The notes: generated by a model from the letters alone, not told the origin. A DNA stretch of 64,000 nt from Nitratireductor indicus C115 (GCF_000300515.1 NZ_AMSI01000012.1:62001-126000), one strand, 5' to 3'. Numbered from the stretch's first letter, positions 45,872 to 55,422 are shown. Program-made: numbers and translations.

Positions 45872-46144
45872 ATGAAACCTTTCTACAAGCACCTCGTCGC
45901 CACTTTCGCTCTCGCCGTCATCGGAGGCGTTGCGCTTCCGGGAGCCGCCAATGCCAACGGTACCCATTCGGATGGTCACGGCGGAGCCGTCTGTAAGGGC
46001 GCAGGCCCGTGTCTCGTGCTGGAACTCGACTGTAAGGGCACCTATACGGACGCAACCGACAGCAACGGCACGGTCTACGGCAAGTGTTCCCAGGTCTCCA
46101 AGACCAAGGCCACGCGGGGCATGAAGGCGCTCAAGCAGCGCTAG
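45872..46144 (+). CDS. Small secreted protein of unknown function
   Basis: Encodes 90 residues behind AGGAG (eight bases upstream). Residues 1-28 form a signal peptide ending ANA, followed by NGTHSDGHGG. The mature part has four cysteines (VCKG, GPCLVL, ELDCKG, YGKCSQ), enough for two disulfides, and a basic C-terminus (TRGMKALKQR). It is probably periplasmic or secreted. No family is recognised. A hairpin of the repeat family and a strong terminator-like hairpin follow. Confidence 0.65.
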   Translation: MKPFYKHLVATFALAVIGGVALPGAANANGTHSDGHGGAVCKGAGPCLVLELDCKGTYTDATDSNGTVYGKCSQVSKTKATRGMKALKQR

Positions 46145-46192
46145 ACCAAAGGCAGTCAGGCAAGTTCGCCTGCTGCACGCCGGAAGGGGATG

Positions 46193-46229
46193 GATCGGAA
46201 CAGGGTTTCTGAGAAACGCTGAACCGGTC
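46193..46229. repeat. Partial copy D of the intergenic repeat (right half)
   Basis: GATCGGAACAGGGTTTC and GAAACGCTGAACCGGTC (46193-46209 and 46213-46229) form an imperfect 17-bp inverted repeat like the right half of the elements at 9448-9484 and 47778-47869. It lies 49 bases after the stop of the small secreted protein gene and may end its transcript. Confidence 0.55.
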
Positions 46230-46273
46230 TGACACCCTGGAAAAATCCCTGCCAAACCCTCCCTTTTGCCTAT

Positions 46274-46316
46274 GAGCCTGTCGCCCTGTTGGGTGGCGGG
46301 CTCATTCCATTTTTGT
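46274..46316 (+). terminator. Terminator-like hairpin after the small secreted protein gene
   Basis: GAGCCTGTCGCCC (46274-46286) pairs with GGGTGGCGGGCTC (46291-46303) through 13 pairs, three of them G-T, with a TGTT loop and a following ATTCCATTTTTG. It is either the true terminator of the gene at 45872 or an attenuator in a long gcdH leader. Confidence 0.6.
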
Positions 46317-46511
46317 CGGAAAGAGCCTCGATCCATCTGCTACCGGAACAATTCCCTTCCAAAAAATCATTCTAGATGCGGGTCAACTTCGCCTCGGATA
46401 CTGTATTGTGCGCCGCGAGCCGAGGGCAGCTCTTCTGCCTGGTCGATGTCGTATTGTTGCGTTGCCGTCTCAAAGGGGAACGCAGACCGCTTCAGGGAAG
46501 GCATAGCGAAT

Positions 46512-47717
46512 ATGGAAGCATCCAAGTCCAAATCCTCTCAGGCCAGCTTCGTCTGGGACGATCCGTTCCTGCTTGAGGATCAGCTCACCGATGAAGAGCG
46601 CATGATCCGCGACGCGGCGGCCGCCTTTGCGGCCGACAAGCTCGCGCCTCGCGTCGAGCACGCTTACATGAACGAGGAAACGGATCCGGCGATCTTCCGC
46701 GAAATGGGTGAGGCCGGTCTGCTCGGCGTTACCATTCCCGAGGAATATGGCGGCGTCGGTGCCGGCTATGTGTCCTACGGGCTCGTCGCCCGTGAGGTGG
46801 AGCGCGTCGATTCCGGCTACCGTTCCATGATGAGCGTGCAGTCCTCTCTGGTCATGCACCCGATCTATGCCTATGGCTCCGAGGAGCAGCGCAAGAAGTA
46901 CCTGCCCAGGCTTGCTTCCGGCGAGTTCATCGGCTGCTTCGGCCTGACGGAGCCGGATGCCGGTTCCGATCCCGGTTCCATGAAGACGCGTGCCGAAAAA
47001 ATCGATGGCGGCTACCGCCTGAGCGGCTCCAAGATGTGGATTTCCAACGCGCCCATCGCCGATGTGTTCGTCGTCTGGGCAAAATCCGCAGCCCATGACA
47101 ACAAGATCCGTGGTTTCGTGCTCGAAAAGGGCATGAAGGGCCTTTCCGCTCCCAAGATCGGCGGCAAGCTCTCGCTCCGCGCTTCCATTACCGGCGAAAT
47201 CGTCATGGACGGTGTCGAAGTCGGGGAAGACGCGCTTCTGCCTAACGTTTCCGGCCTCAGCGGCCCCTTCGGCTGTCTGAACCGCGCCCGCTACGGCATT
47301 TCCTGGGGTGCGATGGGCGCTGCCGAGGATTGCTGGCATCGTGCCCGTCGGTACGGCCTCGACCGCAAGCAGTTCAACCGCCCGCTTGCCCAGACGCAGC
47401 TCTTCCAGAAGAAGCTTGCCGACATGCAGACGGAAATCGCGCTCGGCCTTCAGGGGTCGCTGCGCGTCGGCCGCCTGTTCGATGAAGGCAAGATGGCTCC
47501 GGAGATGATTTCGCTCGTCAAGCGCAACAATTGCGGCAAGGCGCTCGACATTGCGCGCCAGGCCCGCGACATGCATGGCGGTAACGGCATCCAGATCGAA
47601 TATCACGTCATGCGCCATGCGCAGAACCTGGAAACGGTCAATACCTACGAGGGCACGCATGACGTTCATGCGTTGATCCTTGGCCGTGCGCAGACGGGCT
47701 TGCAGGCGTTTTTCTGA
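46512..47717 (+). CDS. gcdH: Glutaryl-CoA dehydrogenase
   Basis: Encodes 401 residues from the ATG at 46512. It is an FAD enzyme that oxidises and decarboxylates glutaryl-CoA to crotonyl-CoA in lysine, tryptophan and glutarate breakdown, in the cytoplasm. The acyl-CoA dehydrogenase fold shows [17 protein letters not shown], the arginine-containing [15 protein letters not shown] and the catalytic glutamate in [16 protein letters not shown]. The YEGTHD motif with an N-terminal [18 protein letters not shown] is specific for GcdH. A repeat copy separates it from kbl. Confidence 0.93.
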   Translation: MEASKSKSSQASFVWDDPFLLEDQLTDEERMIRDAAAAFAADKLAPRVEHAYMNEETDPAIFREMGEAGLLGVTIPEEYGGVGAGYVSYGLVAREVERVDSGYRSMMSVQSSLVMHPIYAYGSEEQRKKYLPRLASGEFIGCFGLTEPDAGSDPGSMKTRAEKIDGGYRLSGSKMWISNAPIADVFVVWAKSAAHDNKIRGFVLEKGMKGLSAPKIGGKLSLRASITGEIVMDGVEVGEDALLPNVSGLSGPFGCLNRARYGISWGAMGAAEDCWHRARRYGLDRKQFNRPLAQTQLFQKKLADMQTEIALGLQGSLRVGRLFDEGKMAPEMISLVKRNNCGKALDIARQARDMHGGNGIQIEYHVMRHAQNLETVNTYEGTHDVHALILGRAQTGLQAFF

Positions 47718-47777
47718 TCGGCGGCAAACGGCGCTCGCCCCTCATCTGCCCGCCGGCGCCAGTATCAAAGCCACCTT

Positions 47778-47869
47778 CTAGATCGGTTCACCGTTTCACG
47801 GAAACCGCTATCTCTTTGTTTTTCTGCATTAGACGTCAAGTGATTCTACCTGACTGCAAAATGCTCTAG
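47778..47869 (-). repeat. Dispersed intergenic palindromic repeat, full copy B
   Basis: Reversed copy of the element at 9386. Read on the minus strand it gives GCATTTTGCAGTCAGG, AATCACTTGACGTC, AATGCAGAAAAACAAAGAG, then GGTTTCCGTGAAACGG and TGAACCGATCTAG. It matches copy A over most of its length, with an indel in the right hairpin. It lies between gcdH and kbl. Confidence 0.8.
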
Positions 47870-47988
47870 CCGCTCGCGGGAGAAGGTGAGGATGAGGGGC
47901 GGATACCGATGCCCGCCCTGCTTTGCGCCACCTGCTTTGCACTGACGCCGGGAGGCAATGCAAGATTGTCAATGGTCGAAAGCGACTG

Positions 47989-48035
47989 CGCTCTGTAGTA
48001 GAAGAGGGGAGGCCGTTTCTCCCTTCTTCAGAGCG
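47989..48035 (+). promoter_or_regulatory. Long stem-loop in the kbl leader, ending at the Shine-Dalgarno sequence
   Basis: Inner stem GAAGAGGGGAG (48001-48011) pairs with CTCCCTTCTTC (48019-48029) around a GCCGTTT loop; outer stem CGCTCT (47989-47994) pairs with AGAGCG (48030-48035) after a six-base bulge on the left. The right arm takes the first bases of the ribosome site GCGAGG (48033-48038), and the start codon is at 48044. This could control kbl translation. It is too purine/pyrimidine-biased to be a simple terminator and has no T-run. Confidence 0.55.
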
Positions 48036-48043
48036 AGGCATTC

Positions 48044-49231
48044 ATGTCCGACGCCTTCCTTTCCCATCTTCGCAATGAACTTGAGGGGTTGAGGCAAGCG
48101 GGACTGTACAAGTCCGAGCGCGTCATCACCTCCACGCAGTCCGCCGAGATCGAAAGCGGCGGGCGCAGGGTTCTGAATTTCTGCGCCAACAACTATCTCG
48201 GTCTTGCCGACAATGCCGAACTGCGCGAAGCGGCCAAGGCCGCGCTCGACCGCTACGGTTACGGCATGGCCTCGGTGCGTTTCATCTGCGGCACCCAGGA
48301 AGAGCACAAGGCGCTCGAGGCGCGGATATCCGGCTTTCTGGGGTTCGAGGATACGATCCTCTATTCATCCTGTTTCGATGCGAATGCGGGTCTTTTCGAA
48401 ACGCTGCTGGGGCCCGATGATGCAATCATCTCCGATGCGCTGAATCATGCCTCGATCATCGACGGCGTGCGTCTTTGCAAGGCCGAGCGCCACCGCTACG
48501 CCAACAACGATATGGCCGGTCTGGAAGAATGCCTGAAGCGGGCGGAGGGCGCGCGTTTTCGCCTGATCGCGACCGACGGTGTCTTTTCGATGGATGGCAT
48601 CATCGCCAATCTTCAGGGCGTGTGCGATCTGGCGGAGAAATACGACGCCATGGTCATGGTGGATGACAGCCATGCCGTCGGCTTCGTCGGCGCCCACGGG
48701 CGGGGCACACCCGAATATTGCGGCGTTGAGGGACGGGTCGATATCGTCACCGGCACACTCGGCAAGGCGCTGGGTGGAGCATCGGGCGGCTATACGAGCG
48801 CCCGCCGCGAAATGGTGGACTGGTTGCGCCAGCGTTCGAGACCTTATCTTTTCTCCAACACACTGGCGCCGGTCATTGCGGCTGCGTCGCTCAAGGTGTT
48901 CGATCTCGTGGAAAACGGCAACGAGCTGCGCACACGGCTCTATGACAACGCAGGCCGTTTCCGCTCCGGAATGGAGAAGCTCGGCTTCGAGCTCGCGGGT
49001 GCCGATCATCCGATCATTCCCGTGATGCTGGGCGACGCTGCATTGGCGGAGCAGATGGCGACACGGCTTCTCGAAGAGGGGATTTACGTGATCGGCTTTT
49101 CCTTTCCGGTCGTCCCGAAGGGAAAAGCCCGCATTCGCACGCAAATGTCGGCTGCCCATTCGCCCGACGATATCGACCGCGCGGTGGAGGCATTCAGCAG
49201 GGTGGGGCGGGAGCTTGGTGTGATCCCATGA
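48044..49231 (+). CDS. kbl: 2-amino-3-ketobutyrate coenzyme A ligase
   Basis: Encodes 395 residues, a PLP enzyme of the alpha-oxoamine synthase family. It cleaves 2-amino-3-ketobutyrate with CoA to glycine and acetyl-CoA. [19 protein letters not shown] holds the PLP aspartate/histidine, and the PLP lysine is in [26 protein letters not shown] is the conserved start. With tdh (53 bp downstream) it converts threonine to glycine. A long leader stem-loop precedes it. Confidence 0.96.
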   Translation: MSDAFLSHLRNELEGLRQAGLYKSERVITSTQSAEIESGGRRVLNFCANNYLGLADNAELREAAKAALDRYGYGMASVRFICGTQEEHKALEARISGFLGFEDTILYSSCFDANAGLFETLLGPDDAIISDALNHASIIDGVRLCKAERHRYANNDMAGLEECLKRAEGARFRLIATDGVFSMDGIIANLQGVCDLAEKYDAMVMVDDSHAVGFVGAHGRGTPEYCGVEGRVDIVTGTLGKALGGASGGYTSARREMVDWLRQRSRPYLFSNTLAPVIAAASLKVFDLVENGNELRTRLYDNAGRFRSGMEKLGFELAGADHPIIPVMLGDAALAEQMATRLLEEGIYVIGFSFPVVPKGKARIRTQMSAAHSPDDIDRAVEAFSRVGRELGVIP

Positions 49232-49283
49232 GCGCGTGCGGCTTCAAACTCCACTTCTTCAGAACCATCGAGGAACGTTGACC

Positions 49284-50318
49284 ATGTCCAACATGATGAA
49301 GGCGCTCGTGAAATCCAGGCCCAAGGAAGGCCTCTGGATGGAGGAAGTCCCGGTTCCCGAGATCGGCCCCAACGATGTGCTCATCAAGGTCAGGAAGACG
49401 GCCATCTGCGGCACGGACGTCCATATCTGGAATTGGGATGAATGGGCAAGCAAGACCGTTCCGGTGCCCCTGGTGACCGGGCATGAATTCGTTGGCACGG
49501 TTGCCGATATCGGATCCGCCGTGACCGAATACCATGTCGGCCAGCGCGTGTCGGGCGAGGGGCACATCGTCTGCGGCCATTGCCGCAATTGCCGGGCCGG
49601 GCGGGGCCATCTGTGTCACAACACGCTGGGGGTTGGCGTTCACCGCCCCGGCGCCTTTGCCGAATATATTGCCCTGCCGCAGCACAATGTGGTGGCCATC
49701 CCCGACAACATTCCCGATGAGATCGCGGCGATTTTCGACCCGCTGGGCAATGCCGTGCATACGGCGCTGTCTTTCGACCTGGTGGGCGAGGATGTGCTGG
49801 TGACCGGCGCCGGTCCCATCGGCATCATGGGGGCTCTGGTGGCTCAGGCCGTGGGCGCGCGCAAGGTGGTGATCACCGACATCAATCCCGACAGGCTGGA
49901 GCTGGCGCGCAAGCTGGGCGTGCAACACATCGTCAATGCCGGGGAGGAAACGCTCCCCGATGTGATGCGCCAGCTCGGCATGACGGAAGGCTTCGATGTC
50001 GGCCTTGAAATGTCGGGTGCGGCACCTGCATTCCGCGACATGATCGATGCCATGAACAATGGCGGCAAGATCGCCATTCTGGGCATTGCCCCCACCGCCT
50101 TCGAGATCGACTGGAACAAGGTCATCTTCAAGATGCTGCATCTGAAGGGCATTTATGGGCGGGAGATGTTCGAGACCTGGTACAAGATGATCGCCCTCGT
50201 CCAGACGCGGCTCGACCTGCGCGACATCATCACCCATCGCATCAAGGCAGATGATTTCCGTGAAGGGTTTGCGGCCATGCGTTCCGGCGGGTCCGGCAAG
50301 GTGGTGATGAGCTGGTAG
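49284..50318 (+). CDS. tdh: L-threonine 3-dehydrogenase
   Basis: Encodes 344 residues of the zinc alcohol dehydrogenase family. It oxidises L-threonine with NAD to 2-amino-3-ketobutyrate, which Kbl uses. Visible are catalytic zinc Cys and His ([20 protein letters not shown]), the structural zinc cysteines ([15 protein letters not shown]), NAD motif [12 protein letters not shown] and ATG at 49284 behind GAGGAAC. It converges on the MarR gene with a six-base gap. Confidence 0.96.
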   Translation: MSNMMKALVKSRPKEGLWMEEVPVPEIGPNDVLIKVRKTAICGTDVHIWNWDEWASKTVPVPLVTGHEFVGTVADIGSAVTEYHVGQRVSGEGHIVCGHCRNCRAGRGHLCHNTLGVGVHRPGAFAEYIALPQHNVVAIPDNIPDEIAAIFDPLGNAVHTALSFDLVGEDVLVTGAGPIGIMGALVAQAVGARKVVITDINPDRLELARKLGVQHIVNAGEETLPDVMRQLGMTEGFDVGLEMSGAAPAFRDMIDAMNNGGKIAILGIAPTAFEIDWNKVIFKMLHLKGIYGREMFETWYKMIALVQTRLDLRDIITHRIKADDFREGFAAMRSGGSGKVVMSW

Positions 50319-50324
50319 GGCGGC

Positions 50325-50774
50325 TCAACTGCGGTTGAGGGCTGCCCGCTCCAGCGCTGCCAGCCCTTCCATGAGCGCCTTGCGTTCCGCAGGCTTCATG
50401 CGCTCCAGAAGGTCGTCCTCGAAGCCCCGCGCCACCGGCACCATGTCGCGATAGGCTTTTTCACCGGCCTTGCTGAGGGCGAGTTGCTCTACCCTCCGGT
50501 CGCCCGGATCTGGCTTCCGCGTCAGCCAGCGGCGCTGTTCCAGCGCTGCCACGGCGCGGCTTACCTTGGTCTTGTGCATCGAGGAATGCGTACCGATCTC
50601 CGTTGCCGTCATGGTGCCGTATTGCCCGAGTGTGGCGAGCGTACGCCATTCGGGCCGCGTGAGGCCGAGGCGGGCCCGATAGGCCTGCGAAAAATCACGG
50701 CTGACAGCATCCGTAAGTCGCGTCAGCCGGTAAGGCAGAAAGGCTTCAAGAGCCAGAATGCTGTCGTCGCTCAT
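50325..50774 (-). CDS. MarR-family regulator, probable control of the homogentisate genes
   Basis: Encodes 149 residues from the ATG at 50774. The winged helix-turn-helix contains LTRPEWRTLATLGQYG, then TEIGTHSSMHKTKVSRAVAALEQRRWL and the wing DPGDRRVEQLAL, typical of MarR. It is divergent from hmgA. The shared 113-bp region contains the palindrome GGTTGCAACC at 50845. From position it most likely represses the hmgA operon and responds to an aromatic such as homogentisate. Confidence 0.85.
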   Translation of the reverse strand: MSDDSILALEAFLPYRLTRLTDAVSRDFSQAYRARLGLTRPEWRTLATLGQYGTMTATEIGTHSSMHKTKVSRAVAALEQRRWLTRKPDPGDRRVEQLALSKAGEKAYRDMVPVARGFEDDLLERMKPAERKALMEGLAALERAALNRS

Positions 50775-50844
50775 GGTAGCTTGGCCACTCCCTGATGAAA
50801 TCCCCACTCCCGCCTCGATTGATAGTTACATTCGCCATGGTTAC

Positions 50845-50854
50845 GGTTGCAACC
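50845..50854. promoter_or_regulatory. Putative MarR operator in the hmgA promoter
   Basis: GGTTGCAACC is a perfect 10-bp palindrome located 34 bases upstream of the hmgA start codon, in the divergent promoter with the MarR gene. TTGCAA-centred palindromes are common MarR sites. GTTAC and GGTTAC words upstream (about 50825-50844) may add half sites. Confidence 0.5.
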
Positions 50855-50887
50855 AATTTGTCGTGAGTTGAAATTGGGAGGAAGGCC

Positions 50888-52201
50888 ATGGGTGTCCAGT
50901 ACATGCCGGGCTTCGGCAACGACTTCGAGACCGAAAGCCTGCCCGGCGCTCTGCCACAGGGGCAGAATTCGCCGCAACGCCCTGCCTATGGGCTTTACGC
51001 CGAACAGCTTTCGGGCTCGCCATTCACTGCGCCGCGAGGCACCAACGAGCGCTCCTGGCTCTATCGGATCCGCCCGAGCGTGAAGCATACGGGCCGTTTT
51101 AGCGCCGTGCGTTTCGATTCCTGGAAGTCCGCGCCCAATCTCGGCGATCACGAGCTGGCGCTTGGCCAGTTGCGCTGGAACCCGATGCCTCTGCCCAATG
51201 CGGAAACGGATTTTCTTGCAGGCGTCCACACGATGACGACGGCGGGCGACGCGCAGGGCCAGGCGGGAATGGCCACTCATGTCTATGCGTTCAACTCATC
51301 CATGGTTGACGATTATTTCTTCAACGCTGATGGCGAGCTTCTATTGGTGCCGCAGGAAGGCGGCCTGCGGCTGAAAACCGAGATGGGCATCATCGAAATT
51401 CAGCCGGGTGAGATCGCAATCCTGCCGCGCGGCATGATCTTCCAGGTGGAACTGATGAGCGGGCCGGCGCGCGGTTATATGTGCGAGAATTACGGGGCCA
51501 AGTTCACGCTGCCCGATCGCGGCCCAATCGGAGCGAACTGCCTTGCCAATCCCCGCGATTTCAAGACACCGGTCGCCTGGTACGAGGACAAGGAACGGCC
51601 CTGTCGGCTGTTCGTGAAATGGTGCGGCCAGTTTCATGTGACGGAAATCGGCCATTCGCCGCTCGATGTGGTGGCCTGGCACGGCAATTACGCACCCTAC
51701 AAATATGACCTGTCGACCTATTCGCCCGTCGGCGCGATTCTGTTCGATCATCCTGATCCGTCGATCTTCACCGTCCTGACGGCACCTTCCGGTGAGGAGG
51801 GCACGGCCAATATCGATTTCGTCATCTTCCCGCCACGCTGGATGGTGGCCGAGCACACCTTTCGCCCGCCCTGGTATCACCGCAACATCATGAGCGAATT
51901 TATGGGCCTCATCAAAGGCCAGTACGATGCGAAGGAGGAGGGTTTCGTGCCCGGCGGCGCATCCCTGCACAACATGATGCTGCCGCACGGCCCCGATGCC
52001 TTCGGCTTCGACAAGGCCACGAAAGCGGAACTGAAGCCGGTGAAGCTGGAAGACACGATGGCCTTCATGTTCGAGACCCGCTTTCCCCAGCATTTGACGC
52101 GTTACGCCGCCGAGACGGATACGCTTCAGGACAACTATATCGACTGCTGGAACGACCTGAAGAAGCGCTTCAACGGGACGCCGGAGGGCGACTGGTCGTG
52201 A
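50888..52201 (+). CDS. hmgA: Homogentisate 1,2-dioxygenase
   Basis: Encodes 437 residues. It opens the ring of homogentisate to maleylacetoacetate using non-haem iron. The iron ligands lie in [20 protein letters not shown] (His and Glu, shown as 20 residues) and the third in [30 protein letters not shown] near the N-terminus is the family signature. The gene has a good ribosome site (GGGAGGAA). It overlaps the MBL hydrolase gene by 4 bp (GTGA). No maleylacetoacetate isomerase gene follows. Confidence 0.97.
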   Translation: MGVQYMPGFGNDFETESLPGALPQGQNSPQRPAYGLYAEQLSGSPFTAPRGTNERSWLYRIRPSVKHTGRFSAVRFDSWKSAPNLGDHELALGQLRWNPMPLPNAETDFLAGVHTMTTAGDAQGQAGMATHVYAFNSSMVDDYFFNADGELLLVPQEGGLRLKTEMGIIEIQPGEIAILPRGMIFQVELMSGPARGYMCENYGAKFTLPDRGPIGANCLANPRDFKTPVAWYEDKERPCRLFVKWCGQFHVTEIGHSPLDVVAWHGNYAPYKYDLSTYSPVGAILFDHPDPSIFTVLTAPSGEEGTANIDFVIFPPRWMVAEHTFRPPWYHRNIMSEFMGLIKGQYDAKEEGFVPGGASLHNMMLPHGPDAFGFDKATKAELKPVKLEDTMAFMFETRFPQHLTRYAAETDTLQDNYIDCWNDLKKRFNGTPEGDWS

Positions 52202-53073
52202 TCGAAAGACTGGTGCTTCTGGGCACGAAGGGCGGCCCGGCGCTGAGACCGGGCGGCCCCATGCCCACCTCCTGCCTTATCGAGATCGGTGGCCGCTCGG
52301 CGGTCATCGATTGCGGCCTTGGCGTTACGAAAGGGCTGGTGGATGCCGGCCTGTCCCTGAAGGGACTGGACCTCGTTTTCATCACGCATCTTCATTCCGA
52401 CCATGTTCTCGAACTCGGCGCGCTCATTCACACAGCCTGGACAGCCGGGCTGGCAACCCCCGTTCGCGTGTTCGGGCCGGAAGGAACACGTGACGTCTGG
52501 GCTCATTTCTGCCGCTCGCTTTCCTACGATATCGAAACCCGCATCGTGGACGAAGGCCGCCCGGATATCCGTGCGCTGGTCACGGTGACGGAGTTTTCCC
52601 AAGGGCGGGTTTTCGAAGAGGCAGACCTCTCGGTGGAGGCCCTGCGCGTCGATCATCCGCCGGTCACGGAGTGCTATGCGCTGCGCTTCAACGAGAATGG
52701 CAGGTCGGTGGTCTTTTCCGCTGACACCTGCCATTTTCAGCCGCTGGCGGCGTTTGCGGAGGGTGCCGACTATCTCGTTCACGAGGCGATGTTGCTTGAG
52801 GGCGTCGACCGCCTCGTGGCCCGCACGGGCAATGGCGCGCGGCTGAAGGAACACCTCATGGCGAGCCACACGCTTGCCGAAGATGCCGGACGCATTGCAT
52901 CCGATGCCGGCTGCGCGCATCTTGTTCTCAACCACCTGATCCCCGCCGACGATCCGCAGGTCGGACCGGAAGACTGGGAACGGGCGGTGAGAACGACCTG
53001 GGAGGGTTCCCTTACCATCGGAAGGGACGGGTTCGAACTGCCGCTGAAGCGAGCGTCCGCGCCCAGAGCATGA
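52198..53073 (+). CDS. Metallo-beta-lactamase-fold hydrolase in the homogentisate operon
   Basis: Encodes 291 residues from a GTG that overlaps the hmgA stop. The dinuclear metal motif is complete: THLHSDH (His64, His66, Asp68, His69), later ADTCHF (Asp) and NHLIPADDP (His). The N-terminal [17 protein letters not shown] resembles RNase Z/arylsulfatase-like MBL proteins. It is probably a cytoplasmic esterase, lactonase or thioesterase. Its place between hmgA and fahA suggests a role in ring-cleavage product handling, but this is inference. Confidence 0.83.
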   Translation: MIERLVLLGTKGGPALRPGGPMPTSCLIEIGGRSAVIDCGLGVTKGLVDAGLSLKGLDLVFITHLHSDHVLELGALIHTAWTAGLATPVRVFGPEGTRDVWAHFCRSLSYDIETRIVDEGRPDIRALVTVTEFSQGRVFEEADLSVEALRVDHPPVTECYALRFNENGRSVVFSADTCHFQPLAAFAEGADYLVHEAMLLEGVDRLVARTGNGARLKEHLMASHTLAEDAGRIASDAGCAHLVLNHLIPADDPQVGPEDWERAVRTTWEGSLTIGRDGFELPLKRASAPRA

Positions 53074-53083
53074 AGGAAACAGC

Positions 53084-54091
53084 ATGAAACTTGCCACGCT
53101 CAAGAACGGCAGGCGCGATGGCCGGCTGGTCGTCGTTTCGCGCGATCTGACGCGCTTCGCCGACGCCTCGTTTCTTGTCCCCACGCTGCAGGCAGCACTC
53201 GATGACTGGGCGCGCATCGCTCCGCATCTGGCGGCGCTTGCCGAAAGTCTGGAGCACGGCGCGGTTCCCTCGGACCGCTTCCACGAGCATGACGCCATGT
53301 CGCCCTTGCCGCGCGCCTACCAGTGGGCCGATGGCTCTGCCTACGTGAATCATGTGGAACTGGTGCGCAAGGCGCGCGGAGCGGAGATGCCGGAGAGCTT
53401 CTGGACCGATCCCCTGATGTACCAGGGCGGCTCCGACAGTTTTCTCGGGCCCCGCGATCCCATCGTCATGGCCGATGAAACCTGGGGCATCGACATGGAG
53501 GGCGAAGTCGCCGTCATCGTCGACGATGTGCCGATGGGCGCTTCGCCGGATGAAGCGCGCAATGCGATCCGCCTCGTCATGCTGGTGAACGACGTCTCGC
53601 TGCGCGGTCTCATTCCGGCGGAACTGGCCAAGGGGTTCGGCTTCTTCCAGTCGAAGCCTTCCTCGGCCTTCTCGCCGACCGCCGTGACGCCCGACGAACT
53701 CGGCGATGCGTGGGATGGCGGCAAGCTGCATCTGCCGCTTTCGGTGGATTACAATGCCAGGCCTTTCGGCAGGGCCAACGCCGGCATCGACATGACCTTC
53801 GATTTCCCGGCGCTGATTGCCCATGCGGCAAAGACGCGGCCCCTCTCGGCGGGCACGATCATCGGTTCAGGCACCGTGTCCAACAAGCTCGATGGCGGCC
53901 CCGGCAAGCCGGTGGAGGAGGGCGGTGTCGGCTATTCCTGCATCGCCGAAATCCGCACCATCGAGACCATCGAGGACGGCAAGCCGAAGACACCCTTCAT
54001 GCGCTTCGGTGACACGGTCCGCATCGAGATGCGCGACGAGCAGGGGCACTCGATCTTCGGCGCCATCGAGCAGCGCGTCGAGCAGGGATAG
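53084..54091 (+). CDS. fahA: Fumarylacetoacetate hydrolase
   Basis: Encodes 335 residues. It splits fumarylacetoacetate to fumarate and acetoacetate. The FAH fold is visible in WGIDMEGEVAVIVDDVPMG (metal glutamates), LVNDVSLRGLIP, GFFQSKPSSAFSPTAVTPDELG in parts, and the SAGTIIGSGTVSN motif. It is the shorter FahA form common in rhizobia. It follows the MBL gene by 10 bp and precedes a small membrane protein gene by 11 bp. Confidence 0.95.
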   Translation: MKLATLKNGRRDGRLVVVSRDLTRFADASFLVPTLQAALDDWARIAPHLAALAESLEHGAVPSDRFHEHDAMSPLPRAYQWADGSAYVNHVELVRKARGAEMPESFWTDPLMYQGGSDSFLGPRDPIVMADETWGIDMEGEVAVIVDDVPMGASPDEARNAIRLVMLVNDVSLRGLIPAELAKGFGFFQSKPSSAFSPTAVTPDELGDAWDGGKLHLPLSVDYNARPFGRANAGIDMTFDFPALIAHAAKTRPLSAGTIIGSGTVSNKLDGGPGKPVEEGGVGYSCIAEIRTIETIEDGKPKTPFMRFGDTVRIEMRDEQGHSIFGAIEQRVEQG

Positions 54092-54102
54092 GGGGCGACG
54101 GG

Positions 54103-54450
54103 ATGAGCCTCTCGCCGCTTCAGCGCCTCGTGCTTCTCTTCGCGCTTTTCAATCTTGCGGGAATACCGTTTCTGCGCTGGGTGCTGCGGCCGGCCTTCGT
54201 CTACCTTAACGATGCACCGCCCTATTGGCCGAGCGTTGTGCTGGGGATCGGCTTCATCCTTTTCGTCATTGCTGTGAACATCTCTTTCACGGTTCGTGCT
54301 TCCCGCGTCGAGGGAAACGCGGCGCCCGCCCGCATTATGGCAGGCTGGACTGTCTTTTCGGCAATCTGCGGTCTCCTTCTTGGGGCCGTCAGCCCCTGGT
54401 CGATCATGCGCAGTCTCGCGCTGATGGTCAGGCTTCAACTGGGTTCATGA
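54103..54450 (+). CDS. Small membrane protein of unknown function
   Basis: Encodes 115 residues with three hydrophobic segments (about 8-28, 42-65, 78-100). The N-terminus MSLSPLQRLVLLFALF looks like a membrane entry. No family is recognised. It lies between fahA and the second MBL gene, so it belongs to the same operon. It could be a transporter part or an unrelated insertion. Confidence 0.6.
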   Translation: MSLSPLQRLVLLFALFNLAGIPFLRWVLRPAFVYLNDAPPYWPSVVLGIGFILFVIAVNISFTVRASRVEGNAAPARIMAGWTVFSAICGLLLGAVSPWSIMRSLALMVRLQLGS

Positions 54451-54463
54451 GGATAATCGTATA

Positions 54464-55414
54464 ATGGCCAAGACATTCGCTTCCGCCGGCGATCTCACGG
54501 AAAAGAAGATCTCTTTCGATGAGATCGGCAACGACCTGTGGGCCTTCACCGCTGAAGGCGATCCCAATTCGGGCATCATTATCGGCGACGAATCGGTGAT
54601 GGTGATCGAAGCGCAGGCGACGCCGCGTCTTGCCGAAAAGGTTATTGAGAAGGTGCGTTCGGTCACGGACAAGCCGATCAGCCATCTGGTGCTCACCCAT
54701 TACCATGCGGTGCGGGTTCTCGGTGCGTCCGCCTATGGCGCCCCCAACATCATCATGAGCGACAAGGCGCGCTCCATGGTGGTGGAACGCGGACAGGAAG
54801 ACTGGGATTCCGAGTTCGTGCGTTTCCCGCGCCTCTTCCAGGGGCATGAATCGATCCCGGGCCTCACCTGGCCGACCACCACCTTCTCCAATTCCATGAC
54901 GGTCTATCTCGGCAAGCGGCGCGTCGATCTGATGTTCCTGGGGCGTGCTCACACGGCTGGCGATATCGTCGCCTTTGTGCCGGACGCAAATGTCATGTTT
55001 ACAGGCGATATCGTGGAATATCATTCCGCCTGCTATTGCGGTGATGGCCATTTCCATGACTGGCCTTCCACGCTCGAGGAAATCCGCGCGTTCGATCTGG
55101 ATGCCATCGCGCCGGGCCGGGGCGATGCCCTCGTCGGAGACGCAATGGTCAATGACGCGCTCGATCTGACTGGCGATTTCGTCATGTCCACCTATCAGCC
55201 GGTGGCACGCGTGGCGCAGGGCGGTGGCACTCTGAAGGAGGCGTGGGATGCCTGCCGCGCATCCTGCGACCCAAAATTCGCCGATTACGCCATCTACGAA
55301 CATTGCCTGCCCTTCAATGTCGCGCGCGCCTATGACGAGGCGCTGGGTATCGATACGCCGCGCATCTGGACCGCCGAACGCGACAAGGCCATGTGGGAGG
55401 CGTTGCAGGGCTGA
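54464..55414 (+). CDS. Metallo-beta-lactamase-fold protein with atypical metal site
   Basis: Encodes 316 residues. The fold is clear, but the first metal motif is THYHAVRVLG: His79 and His81 are kept, whereas the Asp and second-site His of HxHxDH are Val83 and Arg84. Further ligands are the His in GRAHTAGDIV and the Asp in MFTGDIVEYHS. A single-metal site is likely. The C-terminal 90 residues are specific (ARVAQGGGTLKEAWDACRA). It precedes the flavin monooxygenase gene, and a role in aromatic breakdown is inferred. Confidence 0.8.
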   Translation: MAKTFASAGDLTEKKISFDEIGNDLWAFTAEGDPNSGIIIGDESVMVIEAQATPRLAEKVIEKVRSVTDKPISHLVLTHYHAVRVLGASAYGAPNIIMSDKARSMVVERGQEDWDSEFVRFPRLFQGHESIPGLTWPTTTFSNSMTVYLGKRRVDLMFLGRAHTAGDIVAFVPDANVMFTGDIVEYHSACYCGDGHFHDWPSTLEEIRAFDLDAIAPGRGDALVGDAMVNDALDLTGDFVMSTYQPVARVAQGGGTLKEAWDACRASCDPKFADYAIYEHCLPFNVARAYDEALGIDTPRIWTAERDKAMWEALQG

Positions 55415-55422
55415 GCCGAATT

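Larger units (their letters stand above)
46145..46511. other. 367-bp gap: repeat hairpin, terminator-like hairpin and gcdH upstream region
   Basis: The gap between the small secreted protein gene and gcdH holds the hairpin at 46193-46229 and the terminator-like stem at 46274-46303. Beyond 46320 it contains an upstream region for gcdH with no clear gene. An upstream open frame that joins gcdH has no ribosome site. Confidence 0.55.
47718..48043. other. 326-bp gap: repeat element and kbl leader
   Basis: This region holds repeat copy B (47778-47869), then about 120 bp without a recognisable signal, then the kbl leader stem-loop (47989-48035). Confidence 0.6.

Noticed and set aside
45551-46336. 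A minus-strand frame with a HGGGHGGRHGGGH run, resembling a metal-binding protein
   Set aside because: The run comes only from the 12-bp repeat, the frame is antisense to the small secreted protein gene that has a good ribosome site and signal peptide, and no start signal was found.
46266-46511. N-terminal extension of gcdH by 82 codons
   Set aside because: The upstream part includes the terminator-like hairpin and lacks a ribosome site, whereas the ATG at 46512 gives the family's usual N-terminus.
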